In this document: positions 39,820-48,596 of the stretch, piece after piece
Layout: each line of letters begins with the position of its first letter
Position numbering within the stretch: position 1 is the first letter of the stretch
Origin: Paraburkholderia dinghuensis
GTDB lineage: Bacteria > Pseudomonadota > Gammaproteobacteria > Burkholderiales > Burkholderiaceae
DNA length: 64,000 nt
Assembly: GCF_003837865.1 (NCBI RefSeq)
Contig: NZ_RQIS01000020.1
Span: 39,915 to 103,914, forward strand
Direction: 5' to 3'
Made by a program: the position numbers and the translations under genes
Notes under the pieces: model-generated
Database searches by the model: none
The model's input: the letters and a program-made list of their open reading frames with translations, nothing else
What the model was told of the DNA's origin: nothing

Positions 39820-40608
39820 ATGGATGAAGCCTCGCAAACGATCGCGCGCGAGTTGCCCGCGCGCGTAAACGATGTGGTGATCAGCGCCGCGACGATCGAA
39901 GCCGAAAGCCGCCACTACGCGAACGCACCGGACCCGTCTCTCGCCGCTCGCCGCGCGCTCGTCGTTCACGAACTGCTGCGCCAGCGCGCTGTCGCACTCG
40001 AACTGATCGCACCGGATGCCGACATCGACGACACCACGCTCGACACGCTGCTTGCCCGCGAAATGCGCGTCCCCGAGCCGACGCGCGAGGACTGCGCGCG
40101 CTATTACGCGCAACATCCGGCGCGCTTTGTGCGCAACGAACTCGTGTATGCGAGCCACATCCTCTTCGCCGTGACGGACCGCGTGCCGCTCGCACTCCTT
40201 CGTCAGAAGGCCGAGCAAACGTTGGGCGAATTGCTGCGCGCGCCCGACACCTTCGAGGCGCACGCGCGTGAGCTGTCTAACTGCCCTTCGGCAGGCGTCG
40301 GCGGGAGTCTCGGCCAGCTTACGCGCGGCGACACGGTGCCCGAGTTCGAAGCGGCGCTGTTCGATTGCACCGACCTCGGCATCTTGCCGCGGCTTGTGCG
40401 AACGCGCTTCGGCTTTCACCTCGTGCGCATCGACCAACGGGTGCCCGGCGATCCCGTCTCATTCGAAGACGCCGCCGACACGATCGCGCGCTATCTCAGC
40501 GAGCGCGTGCGCCACAAGGCCGTTCAGCAATACGTATCGATTCTTGCTTCTGAGGCATCACTTGAAAACGCCGCACTCGAAGCGGCGACCAGTCCACTGG
40601 TTCAATGA
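39820..40608 (+). CDS. Parvulin-type peptidyl-prolyl isomerase in the nar operon
   Basis: A 262-residue PpiC/NifM-like protein. The N-terminal half is helical, with a chaperone-like character. The parvulin domain begins at about residue 108 (VYASHILFAVTD), with GGSLGQLTRGDTVPEFEAALFD and RTRFGFHLVRID as family motifs. There is no signal peptide, so it probably acts in the cytoplasm, plausibly on folding of NarGH. It sits 30 bases after narI and 21 before narK. The reverse nar operon has no such gene. Confidence 0.88.
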   Translation: MDEASQTIARELPARVNDVVISAATIEAESRHYANAPDPSLAARRALVVHELLRQRAVALELIAPDADIDDTTLDTLLAREMRVPEPTREDCARYYAQHPARFVRNELVYASHILFAVTDRVPLALLRQKAEQTLGELLRAPDTFEAHARELSNCPSAGVGGSLGQLTRGDTVPEFEAALFDCTDLGILPRLVRTRFGFHLVRIDQRVPGDPVSFEDAADTIARYLSERVRHKAVQQYVSILASEASLENAALEAATSPLVQ

Positions 40609-40629
40609 TCCAAACGCGAGGAATACGAC

Positions 40630-41910
40630 ATGAGTCTGCGTAGCGAATCCACCCGACCGGGTCCGGCTGCGCCGGCCACGATCAGCATTCAGGCGTGGTC
40701 GGTCCTGTTTGCCAGCACGCTCGCATTTCTTGTGTGCTTCGTGGTCTGGATGATGTTCGGCGTGCTCGGCATTCGACTACGCGACGAGCTTGGCTTGAAC
40801 AGTACCGAATTTGGTCTGCTCACGGCCACGCCCGTGCTCACCGGCGCCGTGATGCGACTGCCGCTCGGCGCCTGGACCGATCGATTCGGCGGCCGGATCG
40901 TCATGACACTCCTGCTCCTTGTCTGTGCGATTCCCGTTTTTATCGTTAGTTTTGCCAATCAACTCTGGCAGTTTCTCGTGATCGGGCTTTTTCTCGGCTG
41001 CGTGGGCGCCTCGTTTGCCGTGGGCACACCTTATGTCGCGCGCTTCTTCCCGCCGGAACGACGCGGGTTCGCCATGGGTTTCTTCGGAGCCGGCACGGTA
41101 GGTGCTGCGGTCAACCTGTTCGTCACGCCGGTACTTCTCGCGGACTTCGGATGGCGCTTCGTGCCGCGCGTTTATGCCATTGCGCTGCTCATAACGGCCT
41201 TGATCTTCTGGTTTGCGTCCGCGCCCGATCCAGGCGTTGGGAAGTCACAGGGCTCCTGGGCCGATTCGTTCAAGGTGCTCGGCGACCCGCGTGTCTGGCG
41301 CCTTTGCCAGTACTACTCCATCACCTTCGGCGGCTTCACCGCGCTCTCGCTGTGGATTCCGCAATACCTGAAGGCCGAATACGGCATGTCGATCGTGATG
41401 GCGGCTGCGTTCGCGGCCGGATTCTCGCTACCGGGCTCCGTGCTGCGCGCCGTGGGTGGCATCCTCTCCGACAAGCTCGGTGCGCACAGCGTCACCTGGT
41501 GGGGTCTATGGGTCGCGTGGGTCTGCCTCTTCCTCCTGTCTTACCCATCCACCGACTTCGTCATCCACACGATCGACGGCCCGGTCACGTTGCACCTCGC
41601 TGTACCCATCGCAGGCTTCGTCGCGCTGACGTTCGTGCTCGGCGCAGTGTTCGCATTCGGGATGGCGTCGACGTTCAAATATGTCGCTGACTTCTATCCG
41701 ACCAACATGGGTGTCGTGACGGGAATCGTCGGCCTTGCAGGCGGGCTTGGCGGCTTCCTGCTGCCGATCCTGTTCGGCGCGCTGCTCGATGTCTTCAGGG
41801 TCCGGTCAACCTGCTTCATGCTGCTTTACGGCATCGTCTGGGTGTCGCTGATCCTGCTGTATCTGTCCGAGGTGCAGCACACGCCCGTTCTCGAGAAAAG
41901 GGCCGCTTGA
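40630..41910 (+). CDS. narK: NarK-type nitrate/nitrite MFS transporter (forward copy)
   Basis: A 426-residue, 12-helix nitrate transporter closely resembling the NarK1 type at 55435-56736. It has FLVCFVVWMMFGVLGIRLR in helix 1, the conserved Arg and Gly-rich nitrate signature (TPVLTGAVMRLPLGAWTDRFGGR) and GIVGLAGGLGGFLLPI in helix 11. NarK1-type proteins are nitrate/proton symporters. It is the last gene of the forward operon and is followed 24 bases later by a strong terminator. Confidence 0.92.
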   Translation: MSLRSESTRPGPAAPATISIQAWSVLFASTLAFLVCFVVWMMFGVLGIRLRDELGLNSTEFGLLTATPVLTGAVMRLPLGAWTDRFGGRIVMTLLLLVCAIPVFIVSFANQLWQFLVIGLFLGCVGASFAVGTPYVARFFPPERRGFAMGFFGAGTVGAAVNLFVTPVLLADFGWRFVPRVYAIALLITALIFWFASAPDPGVGKSQGSWADSFKVLGDPRVWRLCQYYSITFGGFTALSLWIPQYLKAEYGMSIVMAAAFAAGFSLPGSVLRAVGGILSDKLGAHSVTWWGLWVAWVCLFLLSYPSTDFVIHTIDGPVTLHLAVPIAGFVALTFVLGAVFAFGMASTFKYVADFYPTNMGVVTGIVGLAGGLGGFLLPILFGALLDVFRVRSTCFMLLYGIVWVSLILLYLSEVQHTPVLEKRAA

Positions 41911-41934
41911 TTTTCGGGTACCGCAACGATCTGC

Positions 41935-41966
41935 ACGCCGCTCGCGGCGCGAGCGGCGTTTTTTTT
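41935..41966 (+). terminator. narK: Rho-independent terminator after narK
   Basis: ACGCCGCTCG pairs perfectly with CGAGCGGCGT around a 5-base loop, followed by eight T. It ends the forward nar operon. Confidence 0.92.
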
Positions 41967-42446
41967 CAGGTATTCGGATTCTGCGGTTGATCGTCGCAAC
42001 ACGTCGCAACTCGTCGCGATACATGCGGCGCAGCGAGAATCGCGCCTCTGCGGAACGCGATGCGCAGCGCACGATGCCCAGTTCAGTCACACCCCCAATA
42101 TCACGAATTAACCGTAAAATCCGATTATCCCTTTCTTGACCTGCATTATTTTATCTCCGCCGCAATCGCGATAATATTCGCTACCACAAAGAAACGTCAC
42201 ACGACACATTCACCCATCGCCTCAACGGGTAAATGAAGCCAGATGCCAGCGCAGCCTTTGTCCATCATCCGAAAGGAGGAGGCGACAAAGCGCCTCTACG
42301 CACAGTGGGCTAATTACACCAGGCTAATTCCACTTGCGTATATCCGCGGCGTTCTGCATTGCATATAGTTCTTTTTAATCCGTAACTGATCTTATGATCT
42401 GCCGCCCAACGCATACGTTCGCCGGCAACCATCGCGGAATCGAATA
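41967..42446. other. AT-richer intergenic region after the forward nar operon
   Basis: About 480 bases with no gene. It includes a strong ribosome-site-like GAAAGGAGGAGG (42271-42282) with no frame behind it. Promoters for the 42447 gene presumably lie here; none could be assigned. Confidence 0.45.
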
Positions 42447-43082
42447 ATGGCTGATGCCCCTTTTCTTGAAGCGCCTGGCTGCTTTGCGCCAGAGCCGGAC
42501 GATATCCTCGGTATCGTCGAGCTTCCCGCACCGAACCTGGAGCGCAAACGCTCGCTGATGAAAGCACTCGGCGACCGCGCGAGCCATCGCGAGGTCAGCC
42601 CGGAAGCGCTGTCGACGACGCTCATCAGCGAGATTCTCTGGGCCGGCTTTGGTGTCAACCGGGTCATCACTGGCGGGCGCACAGCACCCCGCCACGACGA
42701 CGCTCGTGACATCGACATCTACGCCTTCCTGCGCCGCGGCATATACCGCTACGACCCCCTTTCGCACAGGTTGCTCCTCAGAAAGGCCGAAGACGCACGC
42801 CATCTGACTGGCCAGCAGGCGTTCGTCACGGATGCGCCGCTGAACCTTGTCTATGTCGCGCTGCCCCCGAAAGACCCAACATCGAAGCCGGACCGCATTT
42901 CCACGCCCGAGCTGATCACCATTGGGGCAATTTCGCAGAATGTATCGCTGTACTGCGCAGCATCGGGCCTTGCCACGGTCATCCGCGGATCGTTCTCCCG
43001 CGCTCGACTTGCCGAGGTCATGGAACTTCGTTATGGAGAAGTCGCAGTGCTTGCGCAATCCATCGGCAAACCGGGTTCGTAA
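42447..43082 (+). CDS. Nitroreductase-family flavoprotein
   Basis: A 211-residue protein of the nitroreductase superfamily, probably FMN-dependent. It shows KALGDRASHREVSPEALSTTLISEILWAGFGVNR near the N-terminus, then RTAPRHDDARDIDIYAF and IGAISQNVSLYCAASGLATVIRG, the C-terminal FMN-side helix of the family. Such proteins reduce nitro groups, quinones or flavins with NAD(P)H; the substrate is unknown. It lies between the two nar operons, but relation to nitrate respiration is only positional. The ribosome site is weak. Confidence 0.75.
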   Translation: MADAPFLEAPGCFAPEPDDILGIVELPAPNLERKRSLMKALGDRASHREVSPEALSTTLISEILWAGFGVNRVITGGRTAPRHDDARDIDIYAFLRRGIYRYDPLSHRLLLRKAEDARHLTGQQAFVTDAPLNLVYVALPPKDPTSKPDRISTPELITIGAISQNVSLYCAASGLATVIRGSFSRARLAEVMELRYGEVAVLAQSIGKPGS

Positions 43083-43227
43083 CCGACGCCAGAGATGAAG
43101 TGAGGTTCGCCCTCCAGGCAAGCCGAGAGACCTTGCCGGTTGGGGCGTTTTAAATTGCCGCTGTAGAGCGGCGCGTTATATCGGCGGATAGTTCAACTAA
43201 TAGAACGTGCCGCCGGGAGTATGACCT

Positions 43228-43827
43228 ATGAGGCAAGTGAGCGGCCGACACCACGTACCCTGCGTTTGGGAAACGCATTACGTTACCCCCCTGGCCCATT
43301 TCAGAAATCTGCGTCACCGGACGCTGCCGTGTGGCCCGCTCCAGCCGAGCGACACCTACTACGTTCTCGAGGCATTGCCGCGTGAAGGCGGGCAGTCCAT
43401 CACGTTCGTCGCGGAACGACGCTACGCGGAAAAACTGCTTTGCCGCAGCGGAAGACTCCCGCTGCCAGTCTTCAATCCGCTCTATCGATCCTATGTAAAG
43501 CACGGCACCGAGCGCGATCCTCGTGCATGCATGAGCGGGCTCAATGCGGACCTCTACGACGCCATTCACATGCTGTGCATCGTCCGCGGCGACATGCCGA
43601 GAAACGGCATCACGCGCACGCTGGAATCGCTGCGCAGCAATCCGGAGGCGCCCGTGAAGAAGCACGAAATCGTCCGCTTCGCGCACGCGTTGGCGCAGGG
43701 GGGCGACGAAAGCCCGCTTTCGATCGCAATCGAGCGGCTGCGCAAGGCCATTCCGGGCCTCCGCGACTTCCCGTTCAAGTTTTTGCGCGTCCGCATGCTG
43801 CACGAAAATCTGGCTGTCGGCCTTTGA
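43228..43827 (+). CDS. Hypothetical protein (199 residues), unrecognised
   Basis: I do not recognise this protein. It has GGGAG 8 bases before its ATG, so the start is well supported. The N-terminal half is rich in aromatic residues, His and Cys (HHVPCVWETHYVTPLAHF, LPCGPLQPSDTYYVLEALPREGG); the C-terminal half is helical and basic (MPRNGITRTLESLRSNPEAPVKKHEIVRF, FPFKFLRVRML). No membrane helix or signal is seen. It sits convergent with narL, within the nar island. Confidence 0.6.
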   Translation: MRQVSGRHHVPCVWETHYVTPLAHFRNLRHRTLPCGPLQPSDTYYVLEALPREGGQSITFVAERRYAEKLLCRSGRLPLPVFNPLYRSYVKHGTERDPRACMSGLNADLYDAIHMLCIVRGDMPRNGITRTLESLRSNPEAPVKKHEIVRFAHALAQGGDESPLSIAIERLRKAIPGLRDFPFKFLRVRMLHENLAVGL

Positions 43828-43913
43828 ATTCGTGGCTATGGCGCGGTTATCGCGCGTTATCGTTCAGGATCGGGGGATAGCAATACAGCGGGCGATCGAA
43901 TGTGCGCAAGGCA

Positions 43914-44603
43914 CTATACGTCCGCTGCCCCCTGGCTAGTGCCAGCGCCCAGATACCCTTCGCGCTCTTTCGCGTAGATCGCGACCTGCACACGGCTCGT
44001 CATTCTCAGCTTGCGCAAAATATTGCGCACATGAATCTTCACCGTGCTCTCTGCGAGGTCCAGTGCGCGCGCGATCTCCTTGTTGCTGGCACCGCGCCCC
44101 AGTTCCTGCACGATTTCCTGCTCGCGCGCGGTCAACGCTTCTCCCGTATCGCCGGCACGCGGCGCGGGCGGCTGCAGCACCGGCCTGCGCATCCGCTCCA
44201 CGAGCTTCGCCGTCATGTGCTCGGTGATCACCGGCTGACCGGCCGCCGCCTTGCGAATTGCGTCGGCCAGCGTCTCGGCCTCGATGTCCTTCAAGAGATA
44301 TCCGCACGCGCCCGAGCGCATCGCAGCGGTCAGATCGTCTCCATCCTCCGAGACCGTCAGCATCACGACCGCCGTGTCGGGCAAATCCTGCACGAGCAGT
44401 TGCAGCGTTTCCAGGCCCGAAAGCCCCGGCATGTTCAGGTCGAGCAGCACAACATCCGGCGCGTGCTGCTTCGCGCGCTTGATCCCTTCGACGCCGTCGG
44501 CCGCTTCGTCCACGACCTCAAAATCAGGCTGTCGCAGCAATAGCGCCCTGACGCCCGAGCGAAAGAGCGTGTGATCGTCGATGAGCAGAATGCGTATTGT
44601 CAT
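43914..44603 (-). CDS. narL: Nitrate/nitrite response regulator
   Basis: A 229-residue response regulator partnered with the NarX kinase just upstream. The receiver domain (residues 1-120) has the acidic pair (IDDH), phospho-acceptor Asp (VVLLDLNMPG) and conserved Lys (YLLKDIEAE). The C-terminal LuxR/NarL DNA-binding domain carries LTAREQEIVQELGRGASNKEIARALDLAESTVKIHVRNILRKL. NarL binds TACYYMT heptamers; a paired 7-2-7 site is found upstream of narK1 in this window. The start at 44603 fits the family; the frame extends 20 codons further. Confidence 0.93.
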   Translation of the reverse strand: MTIRILLIDDHTLFRSGVRALLLRQPDFEVVDEAADGVEGIKRAKQHAPDVVLLDLNMPGLSGLETLQLLVQDLPDTAVVMLTVSEDGDDLTAAMRSGACGYLLKDIEAETLADAIRKAAAGQPVITEHMTAKLVERMRRPVLQPPAPRAGDTGEALTAREQEIVQELGRGASNKEIARALDLAESTVKIHVRNILRKLRMTSRVQVAIYAKEREGYLGAGTSQGAADV

Positions 44604-44634
44604 GTGAGCGTAGATACAGGAGTATTGGGTTACT

Positions 44635-46596
44635 TCAAGCGGCCATACGCGCCTCGGCGCCAAGCACCAGCTCCACGCGCGAACCGTGATCGGGGCGGCC
44701 GTCCAGCTTCAACGTCGCCGCAAGGTGCCTCGCCCGCTCGCGCATGATATGGAACCCCACGTGCGATTCACCCGCCGAGTCGAGATCAGCCGGATCGTAG
44801 CCAATGCCATCGTCCTCGACAAGCAGCCGAAAATCGCGTCCGTTGACTACCGTAACGTGAACCGATTGTGCCTCGGCATGTTTGCGCACGTTGGAGAGCG
44901 CCTCCTGCAGGATAAACAGCACCTGTAGCTGCTGATCGGCCGGCAGCGGCGCGCCGCCTTCCTCGCGATAGTCGAGCGTCACCTCGGCGTCCGACTGACG
45001 CTGGAAGCGCGCCACCGTATCCTCGACCGCTGGCCGCAGCGCGCCCGGGCCGAGCCGCGTGCGGAAGTTCAGCAGCAGTTCGCGCACGTCCTCATAGCTT
45101 TCCTCGACACCACCGGCGAGCAGCGGCACCAGTTCGCCGATTTCGTCGAGATCGCGCGCGCGCACGGCCTTGTCGAGCAGTTGCACCTGCATTTTCAGGT
45201 AGCTCAGGCCTTGGGCGATGCTATCGTGCAAACCCTGCGCGACGAGATTGCGCTCCTCGGACACGGCAAGCTGCCGCGCCAGTGTGGCGAGCCGCCGGTT
45301 CTTGAGCGCGACGCCCAGATGCCGACCCAGTGTGCGCAGCAACTGAACCTCGGACGGCGACATCGCCCGCTCGCGGCGGAAGTGCAGCGAGAACATGCCG
45401 AGACTTTCCCCCTGCGATACGATGCCGAACGCGGCAACGTTAACAAAGCCGGCCCGAATGCAGTACTTCGAGTATTCGCGGTCCGTGCCCGTCATGCTGC
45501 GCGGACTGCGCATGACCGCATATTCCGACGACGTCGCGCTGCCGCAGATGCAGTCGTTCACTCCCATGCACCGCTCCGCGTTCACCAGCTCCTCCGACAA
45601 TCCCTCGGACACGAGCATATGCAGCTTGCTGTCCTCCGCCGATACCAACCGCACCGACCCGCCGTCGACATCGAACTCGCGCATGAGGCGCTTGAGGAAG
45701 TCACCGCACAGCACTTCTGCGGACTCGTTTCCATTGAGGCACGCTGTCATTTCGTAGAGCAGAGACAGTTCGCGGTTTTGCACCGCGAGTTGCGCGGTCT
45801 TCGCCTCGACGAGCGCCGCGAGGTCGCGGTACAGCGCCTGCAGCTCGCCAACCATACGGTTGAAACCCTGGGCGAGATAGCCGAACTCATCCTCGGTATC
45901 GACCGGCAGACGCGTGTCGAACTTTCGCGATTCGATGCGCGAAAGCCCTTCCTGCAGGCGCTGCACGGGCACGATGAACCACAGGTACAGCAAATAAACG
46001 ATGGCCGCCGTCCCGACACATGACAGCGCAGCCAGCGCGAGCTGCGACGTTCGCAGCCAGGCAGTCTTGCGTGCATTCTCGCGCTCGATCATGCCGACGA
46101 GCCGGTCCGCTTCGTCGACGAAACCCGGCAGCAGCGCGAGATATTTCGGTGGCTCGCCTTCGCCTGTGTCGCGTTCGCTCAGCACAGCCGGTTTGAGTTG
46201 CGCGTCCCATACCGCGGCGACGCGATCGAACTGCGCGTGAATCGCCGGGTCGTTGGGCAGGAACAGCGGACGTGCCGCATCGCCCTCACGCAAGCGGCGC
46301 AGCGTGTCGTCCAGTAGCTTGAGCTGGTCGTCGAGGTCGGCGGGCTCGCCAAGACGCGTCTCCCACAACGCGATCGCCACGGCGTTCGCGCGCATGCGCA
46401 GGCTGCCCGCGTCGTTGATTGCGGCGCCCGCGCCTTCCAGCTGCCACGAAAGCCAGAGCGTGCCGCCGATCATCGAGAGCACGAGTGCGAGCGCCACCGC
46501 CGAAAGCACGATGATGCGAGTCGACAGGCGCCGGGGGAACGGCGCCAACGGCGGAGCGACGTCGGCGTGTTCGGAAGAGTCGGAGGGCGTGGACAT
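44635..46596 (-). CDS. narX: Nitrate/nitrite sensor histidine kinase
   Basis: A 653-residue membrane histidine kinase. Helix 1 is at about 28-50 (RIIVLSAVALALVLSMIGGTLWLSW). The periplasmic part begins with INDAGSLRMRANAVAIALW, a match to the nitrate-binding P-box of NarX/NarQ. Helix 2 is near 185-208, then HAMP. A GAF-like central module with several Cys (CMGVNDCICG, YCIRAG) corresponds to the NarX/NarQ Cys region. The HisKA_3 phospho-His is in VAQGLHDSIAQGL and the ATPase motif in LVEDDGIGYDP. It precedes narL by 31 bases and follows mobB by 23 bases, so the three are probably cotranscribed. Confidence 0.93.
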   Translation of the reverse strand: MSTPSDSSEHADVAPPLAPFPRRLSTRIIVLSAVALALVLSMIGGTLWLSWQLEGAGAAINDAGSLRMRANAVAIALWETRLGEPADLDDQLKLLDDTLRRLREGDAARPLFLPNDPAIHAQFDRVAAVWDAQLKPAVLSERDTGEGEPPKYLALLPGFVDEADRLVGMIERENARKTAWLRTSQLALAALSCVGTAAIVYLLYLWFIVPVQRLQEGLSRIESRKFDTRLPVDTEDEFGYLAQGFNRMVGELQALYRDLAALVEAKTAQLAVQNRELSLLYEMTACLNGNESAEVLCGDFLKRLMREFDVDGGSVRLVSAEDSKLHMLVSEGLSEELVNAERCMGVNDCICGSATSSEYAVMRSPRSMTGTDREYSKYCIRAGFVNVAAFGIVSQGESLGMFSLHFRRERAMSPSEVQLLRTLGRHLGVALKNRRLATLARQLAVSEERNLVAQGLHDSIAQGLSYLKMQVQLLDKAVRARDLDEIGELVPLLAGGVEESYEDVRELLLNFRTRLGPGALRPAVEDTVARFQRQSDAEVTLDYREEGGAPLPADQQLQVLFILQEALSNVRKHAEAQSVHVTVVNGRDFRLLVEDDGIGYDPADLDSAGESHVGFHIMRERARHLAATLKLDGRPDHGSRVELVLGAEARMAA

Positions 46597-46619
46597 GTCT
46601 TGACCGGTCGGTGTGTGGC

Positions 46620-47141
46620 TCAGCTGCGATTATCCGCCTGTGCGCCGCCCGCCGAAAGCCCGCCCACCGTCCGCGCGATGAACGCGGCAATCGCTGGCAC
46701 GTCGTCCAGCGCCAGGACCGGCAAACGGGTATCGAGAACCATATCGGACGCGATCGCCACGATGCGCGGGTCATGCGGATAAAGCACCTCGCAGCCGCTC
46801 CCGCTGCGCACGACTTCGAGCCGGGGCAGCTCGGCGGTCGTGTAGCCTTCGACGAGCGTGAGGTCGGCGGGCGAGAGCCGGGCGAGCATCGTGTCGAACG
46901 ACGGCTCCGGTCCGTCGTGCAAGATAGCCCACGACGTCGGCGACACGACCAGCACCTCGCCCGCACCGGCGGCGCGAAAGCGCGCGCTGTTCTTGTGCGG
47001 CGGCTCCAGATCAAGCCGATGGTGACAATGCTTGATGACGTTGACCACGAGGCCCTGAGCGCCGAAATGGGCGAGCAGTGCCTCGATCAGGGTCGTTTTG
47101 CCCTGACCCGAGCGGCCTGCGATGCCAAAGAGACGTGCCAT
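46620..47141 (-). CDS. mobB: Molybdopterin-guanine dinucleotide biosynthesis adaptor MobB
   Basis: A 173-residue GTP-binding protein that assists MobA in forming the MGD cofactor needed by NarG. The Walker A motif is near the N-terminus (GIAGRSGQGKTTLIEALL), with KHCHHRLDLEPPHKNSARFRAAGA and LTLVEGYT typical of MobB. Two ATGs are possible; GGAGG abuts the first (47150) but lies 9 bases before the second (47141), so I choose the second. It lies just past the narI terminator and before narX, a sensible place for a cofactor gene of the nar island. Confidence 0.92.
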   Translation of the reverse strand: MARLFGIAGRSGQGKTTLIEALLAHFGAQGLVVNVIKHCHHRLDLEPPHKNSARFRAAGAGEVLVVSPTSWAILHDGPEPSFDTMLARLSPADLTLVEGYTTAELPRLEVVRSGSGCEVLYPHDPRIVAIASDMVLDTRLPVLALDDVPAIAAFIARTVGGLSAGGAQADNRS

Positions 47142-47157
47142 GACACGCATCCTCCTG

Positions 47158-47194
47158 CAAAAAAAAAGGGCGACTGCCAGACACAGATCGCCCT
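47158..47194 (-). terminator. narI: Rho-independent terminator after narI (reverse operon)
   Basis: On the minus strand AGGGCGA (47188-47194) pairs with TCGCCCT (47167-47173), followed by about nine T. It separates the reverse narGHJI operon from mobB-narX-narL. Confidence 0.85.
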
Positions 47195-47235
47195 AACGTG
47201 ATCAGGCCTCAACCCTCCGAGCTGACCAACGGGGA

Positions 47236-47919
47236 CTACCGGCTACGCACGAGCTGCCATGCGCGGCCGAGATAGCCGAGTGACGCAAAACCGCTCCACA
47301 CGTGCACAAGGCGCGTGAACGGGAAGATGACGAAAAGCGTCATGCCCATGAAGAGGTGTACGCGGAAGATGAGCGGTGCGTCCGCCACGAAGCTTGCGCC
47401 ATCACCACGGAACGTCAAGGTGTGCTGCGCCCACGTCATGAGCTTCACCATCATCGCGCCGTCCATGTGCCCGGCCGATTCGCCGATCGTCGAAAGACCG
47501 AGCAGCAGCGTGATGAGAATCCACAGGAGCAGGATCTTGTCAGCGGTGCGCGTCACAGCCGACACGCGGACGTTCGAGAGACGACGGTGCAGCAGGATCG
47601 CGAGCCCGGCGAGACACATCGAGCCCATCACGCCGCCCGCCACCATCGCGACCATCTGCTTGGCGCTGTGCGGCACGCCGAGAAAATCCCAGACCGCGAC
47701 GGGCGTAAGCAGACCGAACAGGTGGCCGAAGAACAGCCCCAGAATGCCGACGTGAAAGAGGATATTACCGATCCTCAGTTGTCCGCGGTGAAGGAGCTGC
47801 GAACTATCCGCCTTCCACGTGTACTGCTCGCGTTCGAAGCGGGCGAGACTGCCAAACAGAAAGATCGCTAAAGCAATGTAGGGATAGGTCCCGAACAGAA
47901 ACTGGTTTAACGTGTTCAT
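47236..47919 (-). CDS. narI: Nitrate reductase gamma subunit, cytochrome b (reverse copy)
   Basis: Second NarI, 227 residues, same plan as the forward copy: NQFLFGTYPYIALAIFLFGSLARFEREQYTWK, then five hydrophobic segments with His residues in LFFGHLFGL, VPHSAKQM, ESAGHMDG, FRVHLFMG and TRLVHVWSG. The start at 47919 overlaps the narJ stop by ATGA. It ends the reverse operon just before a terminator. Confidence 0.95.
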   Translation of the reverse strand: MNTLNQFLFGTYPYIALAIFLFGSLARFEREQYTWKADSSQLLHRGQLRIGNILFHVGILGLFFGHLFGLLTPVAVWDFLGVPHSAKQMVAMVAGGVMGSMCLAGLAILLHRRLSNVRVSAVTRTADKILLLWILITLLLGLSTIGESAGHMDGAMMVKLMTWAQHTLTFRGDGASFVADAPLIFRVHLFMGMTLFVIFPFTRLVHVWSGFASLGYLGRAWQLVRSR

Positions 47920-48581
47920 TGCATATCCTTTGCAAGGCCCGCCGCGTCTTGCCGCGTACGCGGCGGGTGAAAATGGACGGTCTGCGGTGCATTGCGCGTA
48001 ATGAGCGGCTCGACGCCGTCCGCGCCGACGCCGAACAGCTCCAGCGCTTCGTCCATGTCGCGCACCGGTGCCACGGTCAGTGGCTTGGGCTCGACCGTGC
48101 ACATGCTGCACAACACGGTGAAGACGCACGCGTACGGACTCTCGGAGCGCTTTAGCTGCTTGCCGAGCTCGGCGAGCACGTGAATCGCTTCGCCGAGCAG
48201 CGTCGACGCATCTTCGCTGCCAATCAGCCCAAGCACTTCAAGGAAGAGCGGCACATAGTCGGGCAATTCGCTCGCCGACACGTCGAGGCCAAAGCTGCGA
48301 TATTCCTCGAGCAGATCGACCATGGCCTGGCCGCGGTCGCGGCTCTCGCCGTGCACGTGCTCGAACAGATGCAGCGAGTGACGCGGATTACGGTCGAACG
48401 TCCCGACGTATTCCTCCTGCGACTCGATCAACGAACGGCCACGCAGCGCGCCGATCAGCGGCGCCAGATCGCGCGCCGCATCGGGATACGCGAGCAGCGC
48501 ATCATCGATTTCCTCGAGGGCATCGAGCAGGTCCTGCTCCGGATAATCGAGCAGGCCTGCCAGAATTGGATAAATCGACAT
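47916..48581 (-). CDS. narJ: Nitrate reductase assembly chaperone (reverse copy)
   Basis: Second NarJ, 221 residues, with LLDYPEQDLLDALEEID, LFEHVHGESRDRGQAM and LPDYVPLFLEVL. It overlaps narI by four bases and follows narH by 15. It differs from the forward NarJ mainly in the C-terminal third. Confidence 0.94.
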   Translation of the reverse strand: MSIYPILAGLLDYPEQDLLDALEEIDDALLAYPDAARDLAPLIGALRGRSLIESQEEYVGTFDRNPRHSLHLFEHVHGESRDRGQAMVDLLEEYRSFGLDVSASELPDYVPLFLEVLGLIGSEDASTLLGEAIHVLAELGKQLKRSESPYACVFTVLCSMCTVEPKPLTVAPVRDMDEALELFGVGADGVEPLITRNAPQTVHFHPPRTRQDAAGLAKDMQ

Positions 48582-48596
48582 CGTGTATTCCTCCGC

